Shown piece after piece: positions 6,851 through 14,540 of a stretch of 36,193 nucleotides of DNA. Each line of letters starts with the position of its first letter. Within the stretch, counting starts at the first letter, position 1. Origin of the DNA: Sphingobacteriales bacterium (GTDB taxonomy: Bacteria; Bacteroidota; Bacteroidia; Sphingobacteriales; Sphingobacteriaceae). Location of the stretch: the NCBI GenBank assembly GCA_015655115.1, contig JAATFQ010000072.1:1-36193 (forward strand). Reading direction: 5' to 3'. Below the pieces are notes generated by a model, which was given only the letters and a program-made list of their open reading frames with translations, had not been told where the DNA came from and did no database searches. Position numbers and translations under genes: made by a program.

Positions 6851-9700
6851 TTACTTATTTCGGATTATCAATGTATTTTTAGTTAACCCCTCAGCAGCAG
6901 CAGTTAATTTAATATCACCACCCGCACCCGTTTTCGACTGTATAATCACTTGTGCCAGCCCACTAAACAGCCTCCTCTTCCATATACCGGCCGGAACTTT
7001 AAACTGGATAAGCCCGGGATCCGTATTTACCACGTCCCAGTCACGCTCCTTTTTAACAGGCAAAGTAACAATAGTAACCGAATTCCTGCCTTCATGAATA
7101 ACGTTTTTATCTATGGTAAAAACATCACCTTCTTTATGATAGTCGACATTTGCACCCAGGCAATGTCCATTGAAATAGACAGACTGTTTACGCCCAATAC
7201 TTTTATAGAAGAATGTTAATGCAGAGGCGGACATTTCTTTAGTTAAATTAACGCTTCCACGATATACCCAGGCTTTAATACTTGTATCAGCAAGGCTGGA
7301 GAAAGCTTTATTCCAGCTGCTACTGTCAAAATCCATACGCATTTCAGTTCGGCCGGCGGTATCTGCAATGGGAAATTCTCTCAAGTCTTCAATTGAGCTG
7401 TTCTGTGTCTTCTCCAAATACTTGTCGCGTTCCAGAGAAGTTGGGTTGCCATTGCCCACGCCGATGATTTTCCCCGGACCTTCGATTGAAAAGCTGATCT
7501 CCTGATTAGCATCCGGCACCTGTAAACCTTTTTTGTCCAACGCTGAGACGGTAATGATCGCGATGTCCTTCCCATCCGCTTTTATCATTCTTTTATGGGC
7601 CGCCAGCTTAATGTCTTTTGCCGGCCCTGTAGTTTGAACAGTTTCAGTGAGCACTTTTTTACCTTTCGTATATCCTACAGCCTTAAGTATTCCTGCAGAG
7701 AAAGGAACGTTCCACTCCAGGTGGCCGTTCTTTACCATGTTCTTTTTGCCCTGGCTTTTTCCGTTCAGCAACAGCTCTACCTCATCACAGTTACTGTACG
7801 CCCAAACACTGATCGGCTGCCCTTCCATCCCTTTCCAGTTCCAATGTGGAAGCAAGTGCAGTACCGGCTGCGTTCCCCACCATGATCTCAGGTACCATAC
7901 ATCATCCTTAGGAAACCCGCACTGGTCTAACATTCCAAAATATGAACCAATGGAGGGCCACTGATATGGTGTAGGTTCACCGCGGTAATCGAACCCTGTC
8001 CAGATGAACATACCGGCTAAAAAAGGGCGCCTGGCATAATAGTTCCAACCTTCTTCAATGCTATAAGCTTTAGGCCTTGGTTTTGCGTCATAAGCTGACT
8101 TATAATGGAGGCTGTCATTGGTGAAGTAGATTCCGCGTGTTGAAAAGGTGGACCCTTCTTCAGTTCCCCATCCTTTTTGCTCCGGGAATTTCTTATGCTG
8201 GGCATCAGGATCTTCCTGAGCGATATAATTGTAGCCCATCAGGTCTACTACGGCCGACAATCCTTGTCCCCAGCCCCCACTGAAAGCTGCAGTGACCGCC
8301 CTTGAGGTATCAAGGCTCTTTACAAAAGCCTGCATAGTTGAAGCAATCCTTGCTCCGGTAACCGTATTTTCTATCCCCCACTCCTCGTTCCCAATCGACC
8401 AGCTGATCACGCTTGGATGGTTGCGGTCTCTTTCAATTAATTGCTTCAGATTAGTTAAATGATATTCATCAACACCCATCAAACGATTTTCATCGATTAC
8501 CAGCATACCCAAACTATCGCAGGCGTCAAGCAATTCGGGAGTTGGCGGATTATGAGAACAACGATATGCATTGCTGCCCATTTCCTTCAGCTTTGCAATT
8601 CTGAAGTACTGCAGTTCATCAGGAATTGCAGTTCCCACGCCGGCGTGTTCCTGATGATTATTTGTCCCTTTAATCTCCAGGCGTTTCCCGTTTAAAAAAA
8701 AGCCGGTATTCGCATCGAAGCGGATACTGCGGATGCCGAATTTAGTCGTGTATTCATCTACCGGAAGATTATCTACTAAAATAGTAGTCACTAAGCGATG
8801 CAGGTACGGTGTATCAACAGACCACAATTTTGGATGGATTAAGTCCAGGTCGCTGGTATATTCCCCATCCTTATACGCTTCCAAAGCAACATCAGCGGTT
8901 TGCTTTTTTGCCAAAAGATGGCCCTCACGATCGTAAATCTTTTGCAGGATACTAAAATGTTCAATCGCTTTGCCCGCATTTTTCAATACAACTTTAGCAG
9001 TAATATTTGCACCATTGCTGTTTAGAGCTGTAGTGACGAAAGTTCCGTTCGTGGCTATATGTAAGGGACTTGTCTTATTGATCCATACATGCCTGTAAAT
9101 TCCTGCGCCCTCATAAAACCACCCTTCTTCCATCGAGGCATCAACGCGGACGGCTATCGTATTATCTCCGCCATAATTCAACAGGTCTGTCAGGTCGTAT
9201 TCAAAGCCATTATAACCGCTTTGTGCTGTCCCTAAATAGTGCCCGTTCAGCCAAACAATAGAATTGCGAAAGACACCATCAAAAGCAATGGTGATCCGTT
9301 TGCCGTAATCTCCTTCAGCAATCCTGATTTTTTTACGGTACCAACCTACACTTTTCTCTGGAAAATTTCTTCCTATAGCTTTAAATCCATGACTGTAGCT
9401 CGCCTTTTCACTGAAATCAGTTTCCACAGCCCAGTCGTGCGGCAGATCCAGCTTCCTCCAGGAGCGGTCATCAAAATCAGCAGCAGCGGCACCATCCCCA
9501 TAACCAGCTTTAGCCAGGTACGAAAAGTAGCCTGTCCCATTGTTAAAATCCTTCGTTGTATCATAGGGGTGACCAAAGGCGAAAAACCATGAATCATCAA
9601 TACAAATATGTGCTCTTACTCCCCGAGAATCTTTTACCGGCTGAGCATAGGAAAAGGAGAAACAAAACAGTATTAAAATGAAGGGTTGCAAGGTTTTCAT
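6851..9700 (-). CDS. Glycoside hydrolase family 2 (beta-galactosidase-like)
   Basis: A 949-residue exported GH2 enzyme with a signal peptide (1-19, cleavage near SYA-QP). The order is the typical one: sugar-binding beta domain (about 30-210), immunoglobulin-like domain (about 210-330), TIM barrel (about 330-640), then C-terminal beta domains. The N-terminal domain carries LPHDWAVE and YEGAGIYRHVW, both hallmarks of Bacteroidota GH2 enzymes. The proton donor is Glu439 in SIGNEEWG, and the nucleophile is probably Glu514 in GTEEGST. GH2 covers beta-galactosidase, beta-glucuronidase, beta-mannosidase and arabinosidase activities; the sequence favours beta-galactosidase but does not prove it. On the minus strand a TATATTTG -7-like motif (9784-9777) and the shared leader motif AACCAAATAT (about 9716-9707) precede the ATG, so this gene may have its own promoter as well as PUL read-through. 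Confidence 0.88.
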   Translation of the reverse strand: MKTLQPFILILFCFSFSYAQPVKDSRGVRAHICIDDSWFFAFGHPYDTTKDFNNGTGYFSYLAKAGYGDGAAAADFDDRSWRKLDLPHDWAVETDFSEKASYSHGFKAIGRNFPEKSVGWYRKKIRIAEGDYGKRITIAFDGVFRNSIVWLNGHYLGTAQSGYNGFEYDLTDLLNYGGDNTIAVRVDASMEEGWFYEGAGIYRHVWINKTSPLHIATNGTFVTTALNSNGANITAKVVLKNAGKAIEHFSILQKIYDREGHLLAKKQTADVALEAYKDGEYTSDLDLIHPKLWSVDTPYLHRLVTTILVDNLPVDEYTTKFGIRSIRFDANTGFFLNGKRLEIKGTNNHQEHAGVGTAIPDELQYFRIAKLKEMGSNAYRCSHNPPTPELLDACDSLGMLVIDENRLMGVDEYHLTNLKQLIERDRNHPSVISWSIGNEEWGIENTVTGARIASTMQAFVKSLDTSRAVTAAFSGGWGQGLSAVVDLMGYNYIAQEDPDAQHKKFPEQKGWGTEEGSTFSTRGIYFTNDSLHYKSAYDAKPRPKAYSIEEGWNYYARRPFLAGMFIWTGFDYRGEPTPYQWPSIGSYFGMLDQCGFPKDDVWYLRSWWGTQPVLHLLPHWNWKGMEGQPISVWAYSNCDEVELLLNGKSQGKKNMVKNGHLEWNVPFSAGILKAVGYTKGKKVLTETVQTTGPAKDIKLAAHKRMIKADGKDIAIITVSALDKKGLQVPDANQEISFSIEGPGKIIGVGNGNPTSLERDKYLEKTQNSSIEDLREFPIADTAGRTEMRMDFDSSSWNKAFSSLADTSIKAWVYRGSVNLTKEMSASALTFFYKSIGRKQSVYFNGHCLGANVDYHKEGDVFTIDKNVIHEGRNSVTIVTLPVKKERDWDVVNTDPGLIQFKVPAGIWKRRLFSGLAQVIIQSKTGAGGDIKLTAAAEGLTKNTLIIRNK

Positions 9701-9762
9701 CAGCGGATATTTGGTTGTTCAGTAATTCAATTCGGTTCATTCTGCCTGCGGCAGTTCCATAT

Positions 9763-10191
9763 TTAATGCAGTTGTTCAAATATAAATTTCGGATGCTGGT
9801 AGTCGATCGGAACTGTCTTTTTGAAAAAGGTCATATTCATAAAAATTTCCATCGAGCCAATACCCATAATCAGTTTGTTATCTTTTTTTAATAAGGCTAT
9901 TGGAATTCTATACCACGTTGAATTTCCATATTGCTGATAATGATACGTACCTTTTAAAGTATCTCCTTTTACAATTCCATTTACATCTCCTGAATCTTTA
10001 TAGAGTCTATCGTAATTAATCTCAAATTGCCCATAAAACTCCTTTGCCTTTAGCACAATTCTAAGACTGGCCGTATCGCTTTTATGTATTGCCTGGTATA
10101 ATGATTTGGTTTCATCATTATCCTCAGCCACATTACTGCATCCATAAAAAGCAAATAGGATGCATATACACATAATTTTTAAAGTTCTCAT
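9763..10191 (-). CDS. Small lipoprotein of unknown function
   Basis: A 142-residue protein with a lipoprotein signal: a hydrophobic stretch IMCICILFAF followed by the lipobox-like FYGCS, giving lipidation at Cys18. The mature part has two acidic residue clusters just after the cysteine (AEDNDE), which suits surface or outer-membrane sorting in this phylum, then beta-rich sequence (LYKDSGDVNGIVKGDTLKG and similar). I do not recognise the family. It lies between the carbamoyltransferase (200 nt upstream) and GH2 (62 nt downstream) on the same strand. Association with the PUL is therefore possible, but the 200-nt gap also allows an independent promoter. Confidence 0.7.
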   Translation of the reverse strand: MRTLKIMCICILFAFYGCSNVAEDNDETKSLYQAIHKSDTASLRIVLKAKEFYGQFEINYDRLYKDSGDVNGIVKGDTLKGTYHYQQYGNSTWYRIPIALLKKDNKLIMGIGSMEIFMNMTFFKKTVPIDYQHPKFIFEQLH

Positions 10192-10391
10192 TAAGACGAT
10201 TGATTTCCAAAGATATCAATAAATGAGTTGATGTCCGAATCATTTTGTAGCTGTTCGCCGTCAATACACAACGATCTTCCACCGTATTATTTTTTGAATG
10301 TAGTTTATCGCTTATTTGAAATTCAGCCCACCTGGGAATATGGAACAAGCTGAAATCATCTTAAAAATACAGGGAGAACCATCAGAATTGA

Positions 10392-12110
10392 TTATTTATC
10401 TTTAAAAACCAATACCCTTCCTATTGCCAGCACATCTATATCAGTATTTTTAAAACAACGGATTGCATCAAGCGGGCTGCATACAATAGGTTCATCCATC
10501 ACATTAAAAGAAGTATTGATAACCAAAGGGCAGCCTGTAAGCGCATAAAAAGCAGCGATCAGCTGATAAAAATCAGGATGATCCACTGCGCTGACTGTCT
10601 GCACCCGTGCCGTCCCGTCCACATGCGTTACAGCAGGAAGCCCAGCTAACTTACAGCCGCCCACAAACAACATATAAGGACTCTTATCCGGTCCGCTGAA
10701 ATAGCGGGAGGCAAACTCTTCTAGTATAGCAGGTGCAAAAGGCCTGAACCCTTCTCTAAACTTAATCTTCTGATTCAATATAGACTGCATTGCCGGATTA
10801 CGGGGATCGGCAAGAATACTGCGGCTCCCCAGCGCACGCGGGCCAAACTCCATACGCCCATTAAAATAACCTACAACCTGGCCATCAGCAATACACTGGG
10901 CTACCTGTTTGTGAAAATCATCCTGGGCAAGCCGCATAAAAGTCAGTCTCTCATTGGTTAACACCTCCCGGATCTCTTCGTCTGTAAAAGCCGGACCCAA
11001 CAAGGCATTCTGCATCAGGTCACTTTCCACAGACACATCCCTCTGCTGGTTCAGATATGCATAGTAAATAGCATATGCTGCGCCAATAGCACCACCGGCA
11101 TCACCGGCAGCAGGCTGAATCCAGAGCCTCTTAAATCCCGAATGCCGCAGTACAGCGCTATTGATTACACAATTCAACGCTACACCACCTGCCATACATA
11201 AGTTATCCAGCCCGTAGCGCTTATACAAACCGCTGGTCAGCCGCAGCATCGCTTCTTCCGTAACCTGCTGAACAGAGCAGGCTATATCTTTATGAAACTG
11301 GCTAACCGTTTCACCAGGCTTGCGCGGAACAGCCCCAAACAGCCGCTCGAACTTATTGTTCGTCATGGTCAATCCCCCGCAATAATTAAAATACTGCATG
11401 TCCATACAAAAAGAACCATCGTCCTTTATATCTAACAGGTGCTGGTAAATAAGACCGGTATACCGGGGACTGCCGAAAGCGGCTAAACCCATTACTTTAT
11501 ACTCGTCGCAGTTCACCTTGAAGCCCAGATAAGCAGTAAAAGCAGCGTAAAGTAAGCCCAAAGAATGTGGGAATTTAATTTCGCTGACCGGCTCTATCGT
11601 ATTGCCCTTGCCTTTTGACACCGTAGTTGTGGCCCATTCACCCACTCCATCAACAGTTAAGACCATGGCCTCCATAAAAGGAGAAGGAAAAAATGCAGAG
11701 GCCGCATGCGACTGGTGATGCCCGGTAAACAAAATCTCCGCATCGGCAGGCCATGAAGGATCGATCTGCTGCAGCAGGCGGCTCATGTTACGTTTGATAA
11801 ACAGTTTATCCTTTATCCATACCGGTACAGACTTTAAAAAAGAGCCTAGTCCCGCAGGAACAAAACTCAGGTGCGTTTCCATCAAACGCTCAAATTTGAG
11901 AAATGGCTTTTCATAGAAAACTACATGATCTACCTCTCCAAGTGTAATGCCTGCAAATTCAAGACAAAAACCAATGGCACACGCTGGAAAAGACGCATCA
12001 TTTTTAATACGGGTAAACCTCTCCTCCTGCGCCGCCGCAATAATCTGGTTATCCTTGAGCAAACACGCCGCACTATCATGAAAATAAGCAGAGATCCCCA
12101 GTATATACAT
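10392..12110 (-). CDS. Carbamoyltransferase, NodU/CmcH/SxtI family
   Basis: A 572-residue cytoplasmic O-carbamoyltransferase. The N-terminal ASKHA-type domain opens with ILGISAYFHDSAACLL and contains HHQSHAASAF (131-140; His131, His132 and His135 are of the metal/nucleotide-site type) and VDGVGEW. Further on are MAGGVALNCV (307-316) and AAGDAGGAIGAAY. The C-terminal YrdC-like part has FGPRALGSRSILADPRNP (422-439) and INTSFNVMDEP (531-541), both family signatures. The family uses carbamoyl phosphate and ATP to make carbamoyl-adenylate and moves the carbamoyl group to a hydroxyl of a sugar or natural product. It is last in a tight run, 16 nt after the DUF5989 microprotein, itself 10 nt after an SxtJ-like protein. 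The acceptor is unknown; a cell-surface or secreted glycan is my inference from context. Confidence 0.92.
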   Translation of the reverse strand: MYILGISAYFHDSAACLLKDNQIIAAAQEERFTRIKNDASFPACAIGFCLEFAGITLGEVDHVVFYEKPFLKFERLMETHLSFVPAGLGSFLKSVPVWIKDKLFIKRNMSRLLQQIDPSWPADAEILFTGHHQSHAASAFFPSPFMEAMVLTVDGVGEWATTTVSKGKGNTIEPVSEIKFPHSLGLLYAAFTAYLGFKVNCDEYKVMGLAAFGSPRYTGLIYQHLLDIKDDGSFCMDMQYFNYCGGLTMTNNKFERLFGAVPRKPGETVSQFHKDIACSVQQVTEEAMLRLTSGLYKRYGLDNLCMAGGVALNCVINSAVLRHSGFKRLWIQPAAGDAGGAIGAAYAIYYAYLNQQRDVSVESDLMQNALLGPAFTDEEIREVLTNERLTFMRLAQDDFHKQVAQCIADGQVVGYFNGRMEFGPRALGSRSILADPRNPAMQSILNQKIKFREGFRPFAPAILEEFASRYFSGPDKSPYMLFVGGCKLAGLPAVTHVDGTARVQTVSAVDHPDFYQLIAAFYALTGCPLVINTSFNVMDEPIVCSPLDAIRCFKNTDIDVLAIGRVLVFKDK

Positions 12111-12126
12111 GAATGATAGCGCTAAA

Positions 12127-12276
12127 TTAAAAGATAGAATAAATAAACGGGCCTAAGACGGACCCCTGAGCCAATACCAGGAGTAAGCTCAACAAGATCA
12201 GAATAATAAACAGTGGCCAGAGCCAGTACTTCTTCCTGCTTTTCAAAAAGACAAAAAACTCCATTACAATCCCCAT
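12127..12276 (-). CDS. DUF5989 family microprotein (49 aa, one membrane helix)
   Basis: I translated this by hand. The ATG at 12276 opens MGIVMEFFVFLKSRKKYWLW, a proline and a hydrophobic helix rich in Leu and Ile follow (about 21-36), and the end is LAQGSVLGPFIYSIF before TAA at 12129-12127. The pattern of a basic RKKYWLWP head, one hydrophobic helix and an AQGS...PFIY tail is the DUF5989 family, which is typically about 50 residues and found beside carbamoyltransferases. A second in-frame ATG at 12264 (45 aa) has a GGGGA upstream and is an alternative start, but the family length fits 12276. Spacing is 10 nt from the SxtJ-like gene and 16 nt to the carbamoyltransferase, so all three are co-translated. 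It is probably an inner-membrane partner of the transferase; biochemical function is unknown. Confidence 0.85.
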   Translation of the reverse strand: MGIVMEFFVFLKSRKKYWLWPLFIILILLSLLLVLAQGSVLGPFIYSIF

Positions 12277-12286
12277 ATGCTTCAGT

Positions 12287-12673
12287 TTAAAATTGTTGTT
12301 TCACAGAGCTGTCTGCAGCAACAGCCGACTTTTCCCAATATGTTAACGTTTTTTTGTCGGCCTTCATCCGCAGCGGCCGCTTCCCCAATATTCTCATCAG
12401 CAATCCCATAGGCGTAAATACCACAAAATAGATCAGCGTTAACAATATCCAGGTGTTAACCGTACCCAGCAGCTCAGCAAACAGGGTCCACGTTTTATTC
12501 AATACCGCAAGACTTGCAGGGATAAAAAGACCTGCTAAGACCAGCAATGTGCCCATAACTACCAGCACAGGTAAAAAATGATGTTTTATACTATAAAAAT
12601 ATAAGGCGATCAGCAGGCCTATTCCCCCCATCAGGAGGCCGAATTTCCGGTTACTTACTTTTGGAGACATCAT
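12287..12673 (-). CDS. SxtJ family membrane protein
   Basis: A small inner-membrane protein with three to four hydrophobic segments: GLLMGGIGLLIALYFYSI, LPVLVVMGTLLVLAGLFI, and a longer one through WILLTLIYFVVFTPMGLLMRILG. The closing phrase VVFTPMGLLMRILGKRPL is the signature of the SxtJ family, named for the protein next to the SxtI carbamoyltransferase in saxitoxin clusters. I chose the ATG at 12673 (128 residues, beginning MMSPKVSNRKFG), which overlaps the upstream SGNH gene by 23 nt. An earlier ATG at 12718 would add 15 residues and a 68-nt overlap but also adds sequence not expected for the family. The overlap implies translational coupling with the SGNH gene. Function is unknown; a membrane scaffold or carrier for the carbamoylation step is a guess. 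Confidence 0.8.
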   Translation of the reverse strand: MMSPKVSNRKFGLLMGGIGLLIALYFYSIKHHFLPVLVVMGTLLVLAGLFIPASLAVLNKTWTLFAELLGTVNTWILLTLIYFVVFTPMGLLMRILGKRPLRMKADKKTLTYWEKSAVAADSSVKQQF

Positions 12674-14540
12674 AAAATGTAGTTTTAGCATCATATCTGG
12701 CCGCAGCTTCTTCAGCATTCAGCCTGCGGTAGCCTATCGCTATTTCCTGTAAAGCGGATGAAGGTATTGTACCTCCAACAGCTGATTTCTTAAGTGCTAT
12801 GATCTTTTTAATCAAGACCTCTGCCTTGTCCATTGCCTGCACAGCATCATTATATTCACGAAGCTGAACCAGATAACGCAACGCATCTTCCGGCCTGTCG
12901 GCCTTCAGGCATAGCAGGTAAACATTTTCCAGGTTAGCTTTGGAAGGATCAAAAAAATAGGCCTTCTTAAAATATAACATTGCGCTGTTAAAATCTCCCA
13001 TTTCAAAACACAGCCTTCCGGCGTAAATATAATATGGAACATTGGACGGTTTTTCCAGCATCACGGCTTCCGTAGCTTTCAGGGCAGTCGCTTTATCGCC
13101 CAGTTGCATGCTATATTTAAATAACTGATCCATTGCATCCAGCCAGCTGATCCTCCCTACAGAAAGGGCGCCCGCAATTTTATCCGCCATGCCCTCGCCA
13201 CGTTTAAAAGTCTTCGGTATAGGTTCATTAAAAGGCCATCCCGTTTTCAGCATCATCACCTGGTAAGCACCATATAATGAATCCACCTCCGTCACAGGCA
13301 TACTTTTCAGCAGCTGCGGGAACGACATTTCATTTGCCGCTAAAGGTCGGATAAGCTTGCTGTCTTTCATAGACTGATAAAAAGCTTCACTGAGTAAGGC
13401 ATATCCGAACAAGTTCGGATGTACATGCTCCAGCAAGGTTTCCTTTCCAAGTATACCATGGGAAGATGCCCGCTCAAATACCCTTCTGCTATCGGCAAGG
13501 TGAACCCCTGGATAGTGCCGGGCTATACAAGTAAGGATACTTTTATTGATCCCTTCCGGTGCCCTGAACCGCAGCAAATCATATTCTTTAGCTTGCCTGT
13601 AGCACAACTGCGCCGTTTTAAAATCCCCCGCAGCATATGCAGCGTCTGCGCGGGCAAAAAATTGTGCGGCAGAATGCCCGCCCGCTGTGGAAACAAAAGG
13701 CTTCAAATCCTTTTCATTGCTGACTACAGTACTTAGAATTACAGGGATATGAGCGCCGGAAAACAGCCTGCATACCTCATTTATATTCTGATCAAACTGA
13801 TCAATACCGTGCTGATACGCCGGAGAAGCATAGCCGATCTCCTGTGCCGCCGCCATTCTTTTCATCAGGTTATCACGTGTATCAATAGTTTGCCTGTTAA
13901 ATAAGTGCAGCAGCCCATGAAGTCCATTTTCCATCAGCTGCACAAACCGTAGCTGCCGTAGCTTCAGCACCGTCAGTATCCACAGCCTGCTGCCCGCAAT
14001 ATGGCTCGTAGAGCCTATCCCCAGGGCACCATAATATTCATTGTGCCCTGCATAGATCAATACCGCATCGGGCTGGTAAGCGAGAACCTGCTTTCCGAAA
14101 TCCAGTACCGTATAAGAGTTCACAGCAGTTAAAGCAACATTGATCAGCTCAAAATTACGGTCAGGAAAAGTATGCATCAGCCGATATTGCAGCCAGCGGT
14201 GAAACGAACCATTGTGCATATAGGGATAGCCAGTGGTGGTAGATTCTCCCAGTACGAATATCCTGAACGTGCGCGCCCCTTTAACAATTTTAAAACGCTC
14301 GCGGTTACCTTTTGTCGCATTAGTTGTATCCGAGAAAAATCGATACGAAGCCGTACGGTTCATCACCATACAGCTGCTGTCATCGGGGTCCTTAATGAAC
14401 AAATCAGTGTTATACCCATAGCCAGATAACCTCAGCAAAATTTCTGCAAGGCACAGGATGACTATAGGTAATACTATAGCACCTGTTTTAAACCAGAAGA
14501 GCTTATTTCGTTTCAACTTTAGACATTGCTTTGGCTGCAC
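12651..14540 (-). CDS. Membrane-anchored SGNH hydrolase-like protein with TPR repeats
   Basis: A 629-residue protein. One N-terminal membrane helix (about 18-38, TGAIVLPIVILCLAEILL) is followed by an SGNH-like domain with block I VLGESTTTG (nucleophile Ser100), block III YAGHNEYYG (Asn167) and block V LEHVHPNLFGY (His374, preceded by Glu371 where Asp is usual). A helical C-terminal region (about 460-570) with phrases such as MGDFNSAMLYFKKAYFFDP is tetratricopeptide repeat. Proteins of this build accompany carbamoyltransferase/SxtJ/DUF5989 sets. The start is GTG at 14540, not ATG, and it overlaps the GH127 gene by 38 nt; the next in-frame ATG would remove the membrane helix, and a TTG at 14516 is the only other candidate. 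It may act as an esterase or acyl/carbamoyl-handling enzyme on a periplasmic glycan; this is inference. Confidence 0.85.
   Translation of the reverse strand: MQPKQCLKLKRNKLFWFKTGAIVLPIVILCLAEILLRLSGYGYNTDLFIKDPDDSSCMVMNRTASYRFFSDTTNATKGNRERFKIVKGARTFRIFVLGESTTTGYPYMHNGSFHRWLQYRLMHTFPDRNFELINVALTAVNSYTVLDFGKQVLAYQPDAVLIYAGHNEYYGALGIGSTSHIAGSRLWILTVLKLRQLRFVQLMENGLHGLLHLFNRQTIDTRDNLMKRMAAAQEIGYASPAYQHGIDQFDQNINEVCRLFSGAHIPVILSTVVSNEKDLKPFVSTAGGHSAAQFFARADAAYAAGDFKTAQLCYRQAKEYDLLRFRAPEGINKSILTCIARHYPGVHLADSRRVFERASSHGILGKETLLEHVHPNLFGYALLSEAFYQSMKDSKLIRPLAANEMSFPQLLKSMPVTEVDSLYGAYQVMMLKTGWPFNEPIPKTFKRGEGMADKIAGALSVGRISWLDAMDQLFKYSMQLGDKATALKATEAVMLEKPSNVPYYIYAGRLCFEMGDFNSAMLYFKKAYFFDPSKANLENVYLLCLKADRPEDALRYLVQLREYNDAVQAMDKAEVLIKKIIALKKSAVGGTIPSSALQEIAIGYRRLNAEEAAARYDAKTTFYDVSKSK

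Noticed and set aside
6729..7219. Plus-strand open frames overlapping the 3' end of GH2
   Set aside because: No coding signature, and they lie opposite the C-terminal beta domain of GH2.
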